This document shows, one piece after another, positions 35,461-46,497 of a stretch of 64,000 nucleotides of DNA. The translations under genes and the position numbers were made by a program. Within the stretch, counting starts at the first letter, position 1. Every line of letters starts with the position of its first letter. Origin of the DNA: Sphingomonas sp. Leaf339 (GTDB taxonomy: Bacteria > Pseudomonadota > Alphaproteobacteria > Sphingomonadales > Sphingomonadaceae); NCBI RefSeq assembly GCF_001426195.1, contig NZ_LMRS01000012.1:558001-622000 (forward strand), in the 5' to 3' direction. The notes under the pieces are model-generated. The model was not told the origin of the DNA. It searched no databases and saw nothing but the letters and a program-made list of their open reading frames with translations.

Positions 35461-37653
35461 CTACCGCCGCTTGCCCTGATGGCGGATGTTCGCCGGCCGC
35501 CCCCGCCGCTTCAACACCCGTGGCGCGCGGCTTGGCGGCGCGCCCTTGCCGCCGGGCAGTTCGAACCGCAGCGCCCCCGACACCGGGTTCGCCTCCGCCA
35601 GTCGCAACCGCACCCGCCGGCCCAGCGCGAACACATCGCCGCTGGTCTCGCCGGTCAGCGTCCGCGCCGCCTCGTCGAAGCGATAATATTCGCCGCCCAG
35701 ATCGCGCACCGGCATCAGCCCGTCACCGCCGACGCCGTCGACCGTCGCGAAGAACCCGTAATTCTGCACGCCGGTGATCCGCGCCTCCACCTCCTCGCCG
35801 ACATGCTCGGCCAGATAGGCGGCGACATAGCGGTCGACCGTATCGCGCTCCGCCTCCATGGCCCGGCGTTCCAGCCGGCTGACCCCCTCGCCGATCCGCT
35901 CCATCTCACCCTCGTCGGGCAGCAACCCGCCCGGCCCCAGCTTGTACGCCGCGACCAGCGCACGATGGACGACCAGATCGGCATAGCGGCGGATCGGCGA
36001 CGTGAAGTGCGCATAGCTGCCCAGCGACAGGCCGAAATGCCCGTGATTGGCCGGCGCGTAATAGGCCTGGGTCTGGCTGCGCAGTATCTGTTCCATCACC
36101 TGCGGCCGGAAATCGGCATCACCGATCCGGTCGATGATGCGGTTGAACGTCGATGGCTTCACCACCTGTCCCAGCGCGAAGGGTACGTCGAACGTCTCCA
36201 GATAATCCTTCAACGCAACCAGCTTCTCGCGGCTCGGCGCCTGATGTACGCGGTACATGCACGGCGACTTCTTCGCCTCCAGCGCCTTGGCCGCCGCCAC
36301 GTTCGCGGCGATCATATAATCCTCGATCAGACGATGGGCATCCAGCCGCTCGCGCGCCGCGACCGACAGGATGCGGCCCTTCTCGTCCAGCACCACACGC
36401 CGTTCGGGCAAATCGAGGTCCAGTGGCTCCCGCGCATCCCGCGCCTTGGCCAGCGCTCCCCAGCACGCCCATAACGGCTTCAGCGCGTCGATCATCGGCC
36501 CGTCACCGGCATCGATCGTCGCCTGCGCATCCTCATACGCGATGTTCGCCGCGATCCGGACCAGCGCACGGGTGAAGCGCCATCCCTTCAACACGCCCGC
36601 CGACGTGATCTGCAGGTGACACGCCAGCGCCGCGCGATCCTCGCCCTCCTTCAGCGAACAGACATGCGCTGACAGGATTTCCGGCAGCATCGGCACGACC
36701 TGATCGGGGAAATATACTGAGTTGCCACGCGACCGCGCTTCTTTGTCCAGCGCGCTGCCGGGTCGGACATAGAAACTGACATCGGCGATCGCGACTACCG
36801 CCTGCCACCCGCCGGGGTTGGCCGGATCGTCATCGGGCGCCGCCCATACCGCATCGTCATGATCGCGCGCATCCGCCGGATCGATCGCGACGATCGGCAA
36901 GTGACGCAAATCCTCGCGATCGTCGCCAAGGGACAGGCGCGCAACCTCTTCGGCCTCTTCCAGCGTTTCCTCTGCGAACACGTCGGGGATGCCCAGCTTG
37001 TGGATCGCAATCATCGAAAAGGATCGCGGCGCGAACGGGTCCCCCAGCCGCTCGACCACGCGCACCGTCACCTTCGGCGGTCGTCCGGCCATCTCGCACA
37101 TCACCAGATCGCCAGCCGCCGCGTCGCCGGTGTCGGACACCGCGAATTCGCGCCGTTCCTTCTTTTCGACACCGGTCAGCCAGAACCGGCCGGCTTCTTC
37201 GCGCAGCACGCCCAGCACCTGTTCCGATGCCCGCGCCAATACTTTCAGCGGATGCGCGATCCATCCCGATCCGGCTTCCTCGGTCCGGGCCAGCACCCGC
37301 TGACCGATACCCAGCTCGCCGCGTTTCCGCTCGCGCACCCGCAGGCGCGGCGGCGGCGTCTCGGCCTGCCATACCTCCGGCACCGCCCACACATTGCCGC
37401 CATCATCGACATCGGCGACGCGCAGCACCGTCACCTTCGGCAACCCGCCCATCTTGTGGAATGACCGGCCGGGGGCGCTGTCGATCAGCCCCTCGTCCGC
37501 CATGTCCTTCAACAACGCCTTCAACGCGATCTTGCCCTGCGCGGTCAGGCCAAAGGCGCGCGCGATCTCGCGCTTGCCCGCCAGGCTGCCCGATTTCTGG
37601 ATGAAGTCTAAAATCTGCGCGCGCGTGGGCAGGCCGGAAATGGGTCGTTGCAT
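35461..37653 (-). CDS. rnr: Ribonuclease R
   Basis: A 730-residue processive 3'-5' exoribonuclease that degrades structured RNA. Order of domains: an N-terminal winged-helix region (LPTRAQILDFIQKSGSLAGKREIARAFGL), cold-shock domains, the RNB catalytic domain with the four-Asp metal site in IDPADARDHDDAVW, and a C-terminal S1 domain (VEARITGVQNYGFFATVDGVGGDGLMPV). The tail is basic (RAPRVLKRRGRPANIRHQGKRR), as in other RNase R proteins. It is convergent with the ABC exporter and is followed on the same strand, reading from upstream, by the ion channel gene (38784 to 37702) 48 bp before it. Confidence 0.95.
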   Translation of the reverse strand: MQRPISGLPTRAQILDFIQKSGSLAGKREIARAFGLTAQGKIALKALLKDMADEGLIDSAPGRSFHKMGGLPKVTVLRVADVDDGGNVWAVPEVWQAETPPPRLRVRERKRGELGIGQRVLARTEEAGSGWIAHPLKVLARASEQVLGVLREEAGRFWLTGVEKKERREFAVSDTGDAAAGDLVMCEMAGRPPKVTVRVVERLGDPFAPRSFSMIAIHKLGIPDVFAEETLEEAEEVARLSLGDDREDLRHLPIVAIDPADARDHDDAVWAAPDDDPANPGGWQAVVAIADVSFYVRPGSALDKEARSRGNSVYFPDQVVPMLPEILSAHVCSLKEGEDRAALACHLQITSAGVLKGWRFTRALVRIAANIAYEDAQATIDAGDGPMIDALKPLWACWGALAKARDAREPLDLDLPERRVVLDEKGRILSVAARERLDAHRLIEDYMIAANVAAAKALEAKKSPCMYRVHQAPSREKLVALKDYLETFDVPFALGQVVKPSTFNRIIDRIGDADFRPQVMEQILRSQTQAYYAPANHGHFGLSLGSYAHFTSPIRRYADLVVHRALVAAYKLGPGGLLPDEGEMERIGEGVSRLERRAMEAERDTVDRYVAAYLAEHVGEEVEARITGVQNYGFFATVDGVGGDGLMPVRDLGGEYYRFDEAARTLTGETSGDVFALGRRVRLRLAEANPVSGALRFELPGGKGAPPSRAPRVLKRRGRPANIRHQGKRR

Positions 37654-37701
37654 CGACGGGAGATAGGCGCCCCGGGCGACCGCGTCACCCCGCCACCGCC
37701 A

Positions 37702-38784
37702 TCACGTCGGCGCCGGGACAACCTCGATCAACGAATCGCCCGCTTCCAGCCGCCCTGCCGCCGCATCCCAAAGGCCGAGCACCTGATCGCCGCGATAAAG
37801 ACGCAACACCTGCCCGCCCTCGATTTCGCGCGGCGACCGCCCGACCTCGGCCGCCGTCACCAGCCGTTCGCGCAGTTCGACCCGGCCGCCACGCGTCACC
37901 AGATCGGCGACGTAATCGGCGATGTGCCGCCCGGCCGTGCATTGCGCCAGCAATTGCCCACCGAAGCTGACCGGGTTGACGATGATCGTCGCGCCGGCGT
38001 CGCGCGCGAGCAGTTCGTTCTCGATCGCGGCGATCGCGACCGCGATCACGGCATGGGGCGCCAGCCGGCGAATGGTCAGGACGATCAGCACGGCGGTATC
38101 GTCGCGTCCCGGCGACACGATCACCTGTGATGCGGCCTCCACCTTGGCGATCGACAGCACGCGGTTGTGGGTCGCGTCGCCCTCAACGGTCGCGACGCCC
38201 AGCTCCTCCGCCAGCCGCAATCGTTCGCCGCGTTCATCCACCACGACGATACTGCGCGGGTCATGCCCGCGTTCCAGCAGTTCCGCGACCGCCGCCGTGC
38301 CCGACTTGCCATAGCCGCAGACGATCACATGCCCCGTCAATTCCCGTCGTATCAGGTCCATCCGCCACCGTTCCCAACCCTGCCGCAGCATGAAACTGTA
38401 TGCGCTCCCCAGAAAGATGAGGAACACGAAGATGCGGATCGGCGTGACCACGAACGTGTCGAACATCCGCGCCGCGTCCGATACCGGTACGATATCGCCG
38501 TACCCGACCGTGGTGACGGTGATGACCGTGAAGTACACGACGTCCAGAAACGAGATCGCGCCATCGGTATTGTCGCGCAGCCCGTCCCGTTCCAGCCAGT
38601 GCCCGCCCAGCGCGATCCCGATCAACACCAGCACCGCCGCCGCGCGGATCGCCAGCGTGACGAACGGCCCCAGCCGCCCCGCCCGAAAGAATCGCGGCCG
38701 CGCCGCCACGATCGCCGCCCGTGCCGCCAATCGGCCCGGCGTCACCGCGTGCCGATCGTCGTGCGGTTTCGGCGGCACGGCCAT
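37702..38784 (-). CDS. Potassium channel with RCK/TrkA-N domain
   Basis: A 360-residue protein. After a basic N-terminus there are two membrane helices flanking a pore loop with the K+ selectivity filter TVGYGD (in VITVTTVGYGDIVPV). The cytoplasmic part is a TrkA-N/RCK domain starting HVIVCGYGKSGTAAVAELLERG, a Rossmann fold with an adenine-nucleotide-type glycine motif, and a TrkA-C-like domain near the end (EVGRSPREIEGGQVLRLYRGDQVLG). This is the layout of ligand-gated prokaryotic channels such as MthK and Kch. Physiological ligand and role are not evident. It starts four bases after the proS stop and so is in the proS operon. Confidence 0.9.
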   Translation of the reverse strand: MAVPPKPHDDRHAVTPGRLAARAAIVAARPRFFRAGRLGPFVTLAIRAAAVLVLIGIALGGHWLERDGLRDNTDGAISFLDVVYFTVITVTTVGYGDIVPVSDAARMFDTFVVTPIRIFVFLIFLGSAYSFMLRQGWERWRMDLIRRELTGHVIVCGYGKSGTAAVAELLERGHDPRSIVVVDERGERLRLAEELGVATVEGDATHNRVLSIAKVEAASQVIVSPGRDDTAVLIVLTIRRLAPHAVIAVAIAAIENELLARDAGATIIVNPVSFGGQLLAQCTAGRHIADYVADLVTRGGRVELRERLVTAAEVGRSPREIEGGQVLRLYRGDQVLGLWDAAAGRLEAGDSLIEVVPAPT

Positions 38785-38788
38785 GCGA

Positions 38789-40321
38789 TCAGTAAGCCCG
38801 CCCGATCAACACGCGCTCCACCGCCGGCTCGCCGGTGAAGATGCACGGGCCGTCATCGCAGCCGGTCTGCCCCAGCGGCGCGTTGCGGATCGTCAGCTTC
38901 AAGGCCTTCAACCGCTCCACCACCTTGTCCAGTGTCGCCCCCGTCGGCTTCGACCAGCGCACGTCAAGCCAGCCGGGGTTCCGGCGACCCTCGGCGAAAT
39001 GCGACTCGACCGCCGACCAATCGTCCACCGGCGCGACCTGCGCCCGCAGTGCCTCGGTCGATTGGGCCAGCAAGCCGCCCTGCATCTCGGCCAGCATGAC
39101 GGACAACGTATCGATCAGCTCGCCGCGCGGCATCACCGCCGAATTCAGCTTGCCGTCCTCGCGGTACAGGCGATCACGACGGATCACCGACACGTTGCCG
39201 CCGGCGACATCACGGCCGCCGACCTCGATCACCACCGGCGCGCCCTTCTTCACCCAGCCCCAGCGTTTGGTGGCCACCTTGGCCGGCTTCAGGTCGAGCA
39301 ATGCCCGCACCGGCTCGCCCAGCGTGGACAGGCCCGCCAGTTCCTTTTGCAGATCACGGCAATACGCCACGATCGCGTCATCTTCAGGCTGGTCGCGCAG
39401 CATCGGTACGATCACCACCTGCCACGGCGCGATCGCCGGCGGCACGCGCAGGCCATCGTCGTCGCCATGCACCATGATGACCGCGCCGATCATCCGCGTC
39501 GATACGCCCCAACTGGTGGTGTTCGCCAGCTCGAACTCGCCGCTCGTATTCTGGAACCGGATGTTCTGCGCAGAGGCGAAGTTGGTGCCCAGGAAATGGC
39601 TGGTGCCGGCCTGCAACGCCTTGCCATCCTGCATCATCGCCTCGATCGAATAGGTCGCGACGGCCCCCGGAAAGCGCTCGTTCTCCGGCTTCTCGCCCGT
39701 CACGACGTGCACCGCCAGACAGGTTTCTGAGAACTCGCGGTACACCTCCAGCATCCGCAGCGTCTCCTCGCGCGCCTCGTCGGCGCTGGCGTGCGCGGTA
39801 TGCCCCTCCTGCCACAGGAACTCACTGGTGCGCAGGAACATCCGCGTCCGCATTTCCCAGCGGACGACATTGGCCCATTGGTTGATGAGCACCGGCAAAT
39901 CGCGCCACGACTGGATCCAGCGGGCAAAGGCGCTGCCGATCACCATCTCGCTCGTTGGCCGCACGACCAGCGGCTCCTCCAGCTTCGCGGCGGGATCAGG
40001 CGTCAGCCCACCCTTGCCGTCACCGATCAGCCGGTGATGCGTGACGACCGCCATCTCCTTGGCGAATCCCTCGACATGCTCGGCCTCCTTTTCGAAGTAC
40101 GACAGCGGGATGAAAAGCGGGAAATAGCAATTCTCATGCCCCGTAGCCTTGATCCGGTCGTCGAGCAGCCGCTGGATACGCTCCCAGATGCCGTACCCCC
40201 ATGGCCGGATGACCATGCAGCCACGCACGCCGGATTCCTCGGCCAGATCGGCCTCGGCGATGACGGATTGATACCAGGCGGAGAAATCCGCTTCACGGGT
40301 GACGGGGAGCGCATGCTTCAT
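38789..40321 (-). CDS. proS: Prolyl-tRNA synthetase, archaeal/eukaryotic (type 3) form
   Basis: A 510-residue class II synthetase that charges tRNA-Pro. It lacks the editing insertion of the E. coli type and has the C-terminal extension of the archaeal-type enzyme. Motif 1 region is MVIRPWGYGIWERIQRLLDDRIK; motif 2 is WANVVRWEMRTRMFLRTSEFLWQEGHTAH; further SWGVSTRMIGAVIMVHGDD and the anticodon-binding domain (APWQVVIVPML) fit. The C-terminal region has CDDGPC near a zinc-like site, but only part of a Cys4 set. MKHALPVTREADFSAWYQ is the normal start; an upstream in-frame extension is not supported. This type is not the commonest in proteobacteria, so absence of the bacterial type elsewhere is expected. 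Confidence 0.93.
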   Translation of the reverse strand: MKHALPVTREADFSAWYQSVIAEADLAEESGVRGCMVIRPWGYGIWERIQRLLDDRIKATGHENCYFPLFIPLSYFEKEAEHVEGFAKEMAVVTHHRLIGDGKGGLTPDPAAKLEEPLVVRPTSEMVIGSAFARWIQSWRDLPVLINQWANVVRWEMRTRMFLRTSEFLWQEGHTAHASADEAREETLRMLEVYREFSETCLAVHVVTGEKPENERFPGAVATYSIEAMMQDGKALQAGTSHFLGTNFASAQNIRFQNTSGEFELANTTSWGVSTRMIGAVIMVHGDDDGLRVPPAIAPWQVVIVPMLRDQPEDDAIVAYCRDLQKELAGLSTLGEPVRALLDLKPAKVATKRWGWVKKGAPVVIEVGGRDVAGGNVSVIRRDRLYREDGKLNSAVMPRGELIDTLSVMLAEMQGGLLAQSTEALRAQVAPVDDWSAVESHFAEGRRNPGWLDVRWSKPTGATLDKVVERLKALKLTIRNAPLGQTGCDDGPCIFTGEPAVERVLIGRAY

Positions 40322-40391
40322 GCCCGGCCGGATAGCCCATCCACGCCGCGCCTTGCCAGCGCAAAGCGGCATCGGTCCGTCGCCGGCCCAT

Positions 40392-41990
40392 CTATGCCGC
40401 GAACGTCTCCTCCGCCTGCAGGAACGATACGAACAGGTCGGTCGATGCACGCAGATCCTGCGCACTGATCGCCAGATCGCCCGCATTGCTCCGCACCGAC
40501 GCCGACAGCGAAGATGCCGCGCCGATCGTCGTGGCGACGCCGGCGATGCGGCTTTCGATATCGTCGGCCGTTCCCACCGCCCTGCCTGCGCCCGCATCCA
40601 CCTCGTCTGCCGACGACCGCTGTTCGGCGACCGTGGCGGCGATGCCCGATGCCGCTGCCGAGACCTTGCCGATCGCCTCGTTGACGCTGCGCAGCTTCTG
40701 GCCGGTATCCGCCACCCCGTCGCGGATGCCGACGATCAGCGTGCGGATGCGGTCGCTCGCCCGCTTCGTATCCGCCGACAGCGACTTGACCTCGCCGGCG
40801 ACGACGGCGAAGCCACGACCGGCATCGCCCGCCCGCGCCGCCTCGATCGTCGCGTTCAGCGCCAGCAGGTTCGTCTTGCTCGCGATATCCCGGATATCAT
40901 CCAGGAACCCCTCGATCTGGACCGCATGTTCCTCCAGCATCGCGACCGTCTGCACGCTTCGCTCCGCTTCGCCTCTTGCCAGGTCGGTCAGTTCGGACTG
41001 GCTGCCGGCGGTCACCGCGATCGTCCGGATCGATCCGGACAGGACACGGATCGATGCCGCCACCTGCGCGATCTCCGACGCGGCGCTGGTCGCACCGGTC
41101 GCGACCTCGACCGCTTCCTGTGTGGCAGCGCTGCTGACATCCTCCAGCTTGACGGCGGTATGTTCCAGCTGCCGAGTGGCCTGGCCGATCGTCTTCACCA
41201 CCGACGTCACCGATCGATTGAATTCATGGGCGAGGGAGACGAGCTCGCCGCGTCGCTCCGCCGCCGTCCGGGCCGCCTGCTGCTGACGCCGGCTCCGCTC
41301 CGTCGCGGCCTCGACCTCCGCGTCATGCGCCTGCCGCAGCGCGTCTTTGGTGCGACGCTCCTGCTCCTCGGCAATATCGGTCAGGTCTCGCGCCTGCTGC
41401 AACGCCGCCTGCTGCGACAGAAACAGCCGCTCGAGCTGCACCGACACCACCGTCAACGCGCCAAACTGCAATCCCACCGCCACGACATGAAAGAACACCC
41501 GGCCCAGATTGCCGCTGCCGGTGAACACCCATTCCGGCGCCAGCCATTCCAGCGACAGGTGATGGATCGCGGTCAGCACGGTCGCCAGCAGGATTGGCCG
41601 CCAGTCGGCCAGCATGACCAGCGCCGCCATCCCGACGAAAAAACACATGTGCGCGTCCATCTGCCACGGATGCCCGTTCAGCAGGAACACCAGCATGGCC
41701 GGGATCACCGCGGCCAGCGAACCCATCAGGGTCCGTGCCTCGGCATCGTACCGCCCCCTGACGGCCATGAACGTCGGCCCGATGTTGATGAGCACCCCAA
41801 CGACAACCAGCGGTGCGGTGACGCCTCCCCCAAGCATCGCATTACCGAACAGCAGCAGCGCGAACGATATCCAGCCGATCAGCGCCCAAGTCTGCACACC
41901 GCGCCGACGAAGCCGATCGAGGGCGTTCAATGTCGGGGGTGCGGCAATGTCAGGCTCGCCGCCGATCGCCATGGCGTCCGCATGGCTCAT
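40392..41990 (-). CDS. Methyl-accepting chemotaxis protein with polytopic membrane sensor
   Basis: A 532-residue receptor. Instead of two helices around a periplasmic domain, residues about 30-190 form five or six membrane segments with almost no extracytoplasmic loop (for example [51 protein letters not shown]). No HAMP domain is evident; a charged helix ([22 protein letters not shown]) leads to the signalling domain with the hairpin tip [21 protein letters not shown] and [13 protein letters not shown]. There is no CheR-binding pentapeptide. Its ATG overlaps the stop of the small membrane protein gene (ATGA). Ligand is unknown. Confidence 0.9.
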   Translation of the reverse strand: MSHADAMAIGGEPDIAAPPTLNALDRLRRRGVQTWALIGWISFALLLFGNAMLGGGVTAPLVVVGVLINIGPTFMAVRGRYDAEARTLMGSLAAVIPAMLVFLLNGHPWQMDAHMCFFVGMAALVMLADWRPILLATVLTAIHHLSLEWLAPEWVFTGSGNLGRVFFHVVAVGLQFGALTVVSVQLERLFLSQQAALQQARDLTDIAEEQERRTKDALRQAHDAEVEAATERSRRQQQAARTAAERRGELVSLAHEFNRSVTSVVKTIGQATRQLEHTAVKLEDVSSAATQEAVEVATGATSAASEIAQVAASIRVLSGSIRTIAVTAGSQSELTDLARGEAERSVQTVAMLEEHAVQIEGFLDDIRDIASKTNLLALNATIEAARAGDAGRGFAVVAGEVKSLSADTKRASDRIRTLIVGIRDGVADTGQKLRSVNEAIGKVSAAASGIAATVAEQRSSADEVDAGAGRAVGTADDIESRIAGVATTIGAASSLSASVRSNAGDLAISAQDLRASTDLFVSFLQAEETFAA

Positions 41991-42319
41991 GCCAGCACCC
42001 GCGGCGCACGGCCCGTGCGGCAACCTGCCGGCGGGGCCGCCAGGACGACGATATCCCATGATCCGATCTCATGCTCGATCCGGGCCCGATCGCCGGTCAC
42101 GACCATCGATCCCCGGAACGGCCCGGCGCCGAGCAACGCGGCACCCCCCGCCACGGCTTTCCGCGCAACCCGATTGGCGTCGGCACCACCAATCGGGATG
42201 AGCAGCATATCGCCCGAAACCGGCGGCCACATCGTCGCCACGACAAGGGCGACGATCGCCATCGCCCCCTGCACCGGAATCAGTATTTTCGCAGCGGGAA
42301 CAACGGCAACGGTCATCAC
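41987..42319 (-). CDS. Small membrane-anchored protein coupled to the chemoreceptor gene
   Basis: A 110-residue protein with one N-terminal membrane helix ([20 protein letters not shown]) and a small soluble domain: [44 protein letters not shown] and [12 protein letters not shown]. The domain looks like one compact alpha/beta unit, probably periplasmic. I do not know a named family, although I recall similar short proteins beside chemoreceptors in sphingomonads. The four-base ATGA overlap with the receptor gene supports both its reality and a functional link. The second Met (42316) could also be the start. Confidence 0.6.
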   Translation of the reverse strand: MMTVAVVPAAKILIPVQGAMAIVALVVATMWPPVSGDMLLIPIGGADANRVARKAVAGGAALLGAGPFRGSMVVTGDRARIEHEIGSWDIVVLAAPPAGCRTGRAPRVLA

Positions 42320-42400
42320 CGCCGATGTACGTTTGGCTGGTTAAGAACGCGTAACCCAACCCATGTGGCCGTCGCCAAAATCGCCGCGGGGAAACACGGG

Positions 42401-43873
42401 TTATCCCAGCGCCTTCTTCAGCAACTCGTTGACCACGCCCGGATTGGCCTTGCCGCCCATGGCCTTCATCGTCTGACCGACGAAGAAGCCGAACAGCGCC
42501 TCCTTACCGCCGCGATACTGCGCCAGCTGGTTGGGGTTCTTCTCCATCACGTCCGCGATTACCGCCTCAATCGCGCCGGTGTCGCTGGTCTGTTTCAACC
42601 CGCGATCCTCGACGATCTTGCCGGGCGCGTCGCCCGTCTCCAGCATCACCTCGAACACCTGCTTGGCAAGGCTACCCGACAGCGTGCCATCCGCGACCAG
42701 CGCCAGCAATTCGGCCGCCTGCGTCGGCGACACCGGCGACGCGGCGATATCCTTGCCCAGGCGGTTGAGCGCGCCGAACAATTCCGACGTCACCCAGTTC
42801 GCCGCCGGTACCGCACTGGCGCCCGCGTCCAGCAACGCATCGAACCAGCGTGCCGTATCGACGTCCGCGGTCAGCACCGCCGCATTGTAACGCGTGATCC
42901 CCGCCGCCTCGTACCGTGCGCGCTTGCTGTCGGGCAGTTCGGGCAGGCTCGCCCGGCATTCGTCCAGAAACGCGTCGTCCAGTTCCAGCGGCAGCAGATC
43001 GGGATCGGGGAAATAGCGGTAATCGTGCGCGTCTTCCTTTGACCGCATCGACCGCGTTTCGTTGCGATCGGGATCGTAAAGCCGCGTTTCCTGCGCGATC
43101 TTGCCGCCTGCCTCGATCACCTCGACCTGACGCTTGGCCTCCTGCTCGACCACCGCCATCACGAAGCGCACCGAATTGACGTTCTTCGTCTCGGTCCGCG
43201 TGCCCAGTTCATCGCCGGGTTTGCGCACACTGACGTTCACGTCGGCACGCATCGACCCCTGATCCATATTGCCGTCGCAACTGCCGACATAACGCAGGAT
43301 CGACCGCAGCTTGCTCAGATACGCGCCCGCCTCGGCCGGCGATCGCATGTCCGGCCGGCTGACGATCTCCATCAGCGCGACGCCCGAGCGGTTCAGGTCG
43401 ACATAGGAGCGCGTCGGATGCTGGTCGTGCATCAGCTTGCCGGCATCCTGTTCGACATGGATGCGCTCGACGCCGATCGTCTTGCCGGCGGCATCGGGAT
43501 TCTTGTCGTCCAGGCTGATCTCGATCGCGCCCTCACCCACCAGCGGATGATAGAGCTGGCTGATCTGGTACCCCTGCGGCAGATCGGCATAGAAATAATT
43601 CTTGCGATCGAACCGCGACCATCTGTTGATCTGCGCATCGATCGCCATACCGGTGCGCACCGCCTGCCGGATGCACTCGCGGTTCGGCACCGGCAGCATC
43701 CCGGGCATCGCCGCATCGACCAGCGACACCTGCGTATTCGGCTCCGCCCCGAACGTCGCCGCCGCGCCGGAGAACAGCTTGGCGTCGGACGTCACCTGGG
43801 CATGGACTTCCAGGCCGATGACGACCTCCCACTCACCGGTGGCGCCCTGAATCCTGTACGCGTGCTCAGTCAT
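42401..43873 (-). CDS. gatB: Asp/Glu-tRNA amidotransferase subunit B
   Basis: A 490-residue subunit of GatCAB, which converts misacylated Glu-tRNA-Gln and Asp-tRNA-Asn to the amides. Clear signatures are [63 protein letters not shown] and the C-terminal YqeY-like region ending [18 protein letters not shown] 43873 gives the usual start ([17 protein letters not shown]) with a GGA seven bases upstream; 43885 is possible. It overlaps the end of the glycosyltransferase gene by eight bases, which is unusual since gatB normally follows gatA directly. Confidence 0.95.
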   Translation of the reverse strand: MTEHAYRIQGATGEWEVVIGLEVHAQVTSDAKLFSGAAATFGAEPNTQVSLVDAAMPGMLPVPNRECIRQAVRTGMAIDAQINRWSRFDRKNYFYADLPQGYQISQLYHPLVGEGAIEISLDDKNPDAAGKTIGVERIHVEQDAGKLMHDQHPTRSYVDLNRSGVALMEIVSRPDMRSPAEAGAYLSKLRSILRYVGSCDGNMDQGSMRADVNVSVRKPGDELGTRTETKNVNSVRFVMAVVEQEAKRQVEVIEAGGKIAQETRLYDPDRNETRSMRSKEDAHDYRYFPDPDLLPLELDDAFLDECRASLPELPDSKRARYEAAGITRYNAAVLTADVDTARWFDALLDAGASAVPAANWVTSELFGALNRLGKDIAASPVSPTQAAELLALVADGTLSGSLAKQVFEVMLETGDAPGKIVEDRGLKQTSDTGAIEAVIADVMEKNPNQLAQYRGGKEALFGFFVGQTMKAMGGKANPGVVNELLKKALG

Positions 43874-44996
43874 CGATTCGTCCATCTTTCGCCCGGCGCC
43901 CGATCAACGGCGCGGAAAATTCGGTATATCGCCGCATCATGCCGAGTGTCGAATAATCGTCGCGCAGGAATCGCGCATTCGCCCGCCGCGCCATCGCCTG
44001 CCGCTCGTCCGGCGTCTGCGATTTCGCCGCCGCGCGCCACGCCGCGGCGTCACCCGGCGGCACGAACAACGCTTCATCATCATTCAAATAGGTCGGAGAT
44101 CCGCCTGCCCGCGTGGAAATGACCGGCACCCCCATCGCCATTGCCTCCAATGCGACAGTCGTACCCGAATAGATGTTATCCCGCATCGGTATGGCGATGT
44201 AGGTCGCGCCGGCATATAGCCGCCGAAACTCCGGCATCGGCGGTTCGCGCGGGATCGTCAGGTTGGTGTATTTCGCCAACAGGTCGTCGCTCAACTCACG
44301 GTTGATGATGACCAGTTCATAATCCGGATCGTTCCCGAACGCGTCGAGCAGCACCTGCCAGTCGCGGGTCATATCGTTGCCCGCCGCGACGATGCGGATC
44401 ACCCGCCGCCCCGCCACGTCCTCCGGCACCGGCTGGAATGTATCCGTCGCGATTCCGAAATGCATCAGTTTCGTCCGCACCGCCGGCAGCGTCGCACGCG
44501 CCTTGTTCAGGCACGCCTGCGTATGCGTCAGCAACAGGTCCAGTCGCTTCAGCAATGGCTCGTAGACGAAGCGACGATGCGCCGACAGGCCATCCCACCA
44601 GTCGAAGACCCAGATCGCCGTGCCGATGATCGGCCGCTTCGGCACGATCCCCAACTCCATCAGCAACCTGGCCGACATCGCGTCCCACTCGCTCATCGTC
44701 CAGATGATGTCGGCCGCGGCCATCCGGCGCCGGTTGAAGAACGCGTGCGGCACGTCGAGCGAAAACCGCCGCAACGTCCACCGTGCGATCTTGCGGCCAC
44801 CGTCACGCTTGTCGTCTTCCGAAAAGCTGACGTCGAACCCGCATTCCTCGGCGTGATGGAACCCGTACGGCGTCCGCTCCGGCTGCTGTCCTTCCGCGAA
44901 CAGTTCGGCGAACCGGGCGACGCTCTGCCCGTACGACAGATGCACATGCACCTTGGGTCGCCGCGCCGAACCCGGGGCGGACGGACCATCGCTCAT
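43866..44996 (-). CDS. Glycosyltransferase (GT4-like) inserted between gatA and gatB
   Basis: A 376-residue GT-B fold enzyme. The C-terminal half has the donor-binding pattern of GT4: [20 protein letters not shown], then [40 protein letters not shown], where the Glu in ALEAMAMG takes the E-x7-E position, and [20 protein letters not shown]. The N-terminal half ([17 protein letters not shown] ... [17 protein letters not shown]) is less conserved. The donor and acceptor are unknown. It begins 16 bp after gatA and overlaps gatB, so it is embedded in the amidotransferase operon. A role in envelope or exopolysaccharide glycans is an inference. Confidence 0.85.
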   Translation of the reverse strand: MSDGPSAPGSARRPKVHVHLSYGQSVARFAELFAEGQQPERTPYGFHHAEECGFDVSFSEDDKRDGGRKIARWTLRRFSLDVPHAFFNRRRMAAADIIWTMSEWDAMSARLLMELGIVPKRPIIGTAIWVFDWWDGLSAHRRFVYEPLLKRLDLLLTHTQACLNKARATLPAVRTKLMHFGIATDTFQPVPEDVAGRRVIRIVAAGNDMTRDWQVLLDAFGNDPDYELVIINRELSDDLLAKYTNLTIPREPPMPEFRRLYAGATYIAIPMRDNIYSGTTVALEAMAMGVPVISTRAGGSPTYLNDDEALFVPPGDAAAWRAAAKSQTPDERQAMARRANARFLRDDYSTLGMMRRYTEFSAPLIGRRAKDGRIDD

Positions 44997-45012
44997 CGTG
45001 GCGTACCCCGGC

Positions 45013-46497
45013 CTACCACCACGCCTCGGGCCGGGCGACGAAGCCGGCACGCTGCTCGATCGCCAGGCCGGCGTTCAGCACGACCTGTTCGTCCAGCGGC
45101 TTGCCGATGATCTGCAATCCCAGCGGCAGACCAGCCGAATCCAGCCCGCCCGGCACGCTCATCGCCGGCAGGCCCGCCAGCGACGACGGCACCGTGAAGA
45201 CGTCGTTCAGATACATCGCGATCGGATCGGCCGACTTCTCGCCCAGCGCGAACGCCGCCGACGGCGCGGTCGGCGCCAGCAACAGGTCGCACGCTTCCCA
45301 CGCCCGCTCGAAATCGCGCGCGATCAGCGTCCGCACCTTCTGCGCCTGCGTATAATAGGCGTCGTAGAAACCGGCCGACAGCACATAGGTGCCGATCATG
45401 ATCCGCCGCTTCACCTCGTCGCCGAACCCATCGGCGCGCGTCGCGGCATACATGTCCTGCAGCCCCGCCCCCTCGGGCAGGTCGCGCAGCCCGTATCGCA
45501 CGCCGTCATACCGCGCGAGGTTGGACGACGCCTCCGCCGGCGCGATGATGTAATACGCCGGCAGCGCATACTTCGTGTGCGGCAACGAGACCTCGACGAT
45601 CTCGGCCCCCGCATCGCGCAGCCAGTCGATGCCCTGCTGCCACAGCGTCTCGATCTCGGCCGGCATACCATCGACCCGGTACTCCTTCGGAATGCCGATC
45701 CGCTTGCCCTTCAGGTCGGCGGAGAGCCCCGCTTCCCACTGCGGCACGTCGAGCTGCAACGACGTCGCATCGCGCACGTCGAAACCCGCCATCGCCTCCA
45801 GCATGATCGCACAGTCGCGCACGTCGCGCGCCATCGGCCCCGCCTGATCGAGCGACGAGGCGAACGCGATCGTGCCCCAGCGCGAACAGCGGCCATAGGT
45901 CGGCTTGATGCCGCTGATGCCCGTGAACGCCGCCGGCTGGCGGATCGAGCCGCCGGTATCCGTCCCCGTCGCCCCCGGACACAGTCGCGCTGCGACCGCC
46001 GACGACGACCCGCCCGACGAACCACCGGGTGCCAGCGGCGCATTGCCGCCATCCTTGCGCCGCCACGGCGAAATCACGTTGCCGAACGCGGACGTCTCGT
46101 TCGACGACCCCATCGCGAACTGGTCCATGTTCAGCTTGCCGAGCATCCCCGCGCCCGCATCCCACAGATTCTGCGAGACGGAGGACTCGTACGGCGGCAC
46201 GAAGCCTTCCAGGATATGGCTGGCCGCCGTTGTCGCCACGCCTTTGGTGCAGAACAGGTCCTTCATGCCGATCGGCACGCCGGCCAGCGGCTTGGCCGCT
46301 TCCCCCGCCGCGCGCGCCGCATCGGCGGCATCGGCGGCGGCCAGGGCATGGTCGGGCGTCTTCACCAGAAACGCGTTCAGCGCATCGGCCGCATCGACGC
46401 GGGCATTGAACGCCTCTGCCACGTCACGCGCGGAAAACTCACCGCTGCGGAAACCATCGCGCAGGCCGGCGATGCCCAGATCGGTCACGTCGCTCAT
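45013..46497 (-). CDS. gatA: Asp/Glu-tRNA amidotransferase subunit A
   Basis: A 494-residue amidase-signature enzyme that releases ammonia from glutamine for tRNA amidation. The Ser-cisSer-Lys triad region is intact: Lys79 in [10 protein letters not shown], the Gly/Ser stretch [14 protein letters not shown], and [14 protein letters not shown], which contains the cis-Ser and nucleophilic Ser. [18 protein letters not shown] and the C-terminal [15 protein letters not shown] are also typical. Its start overlaps the gatC stop by four bases. Free-standing amidases share the fold, but the gatC/gatB context settles the identity. Confidence 0.95.
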   Translation of the reverse strand: MSDVTDLGIAGLRDGFRSGEFSARDVAEAFNARVDAADALNAFLVKTPDHALAAADAADAARAAGEAAKPLAGVPIGMKDLFCTKGVATTAASHILEGFVPPYESSVSQNLWDAGAGMLGKLNMDQFAMGSSNETSAFGNVISPWRRKDGGNAPLAPGGSSGGSSSAVAARLCPGATGTDTGGSIRQPAAFTGISGIKPTYGRCSRWGTIAFASSLDQAGPMARDVRDCAIMLEAMAGFDVRDATSLQLDVPQWEAGLSADLKGKRIGIPKEYRVDGMPAEIETLWQQGIDWLRDAGAEIVEVSLPHTKYALPAYYIIAPAEASSNLARYDGVRYGLRDLPEGAGLQDMYAATRADGFGDEVKRRIMIGTYVLSAGFYDAYYTQAQKVRTLIARDFERAWEACDLLLAPTAPSAAFALGEKSADPIAMYLNDVFTVPSSLAGLPAMSVPGGLDSAGLPLGLQIIGKPLDEQVVLNAGLAIEQRAGFVARPEAWW

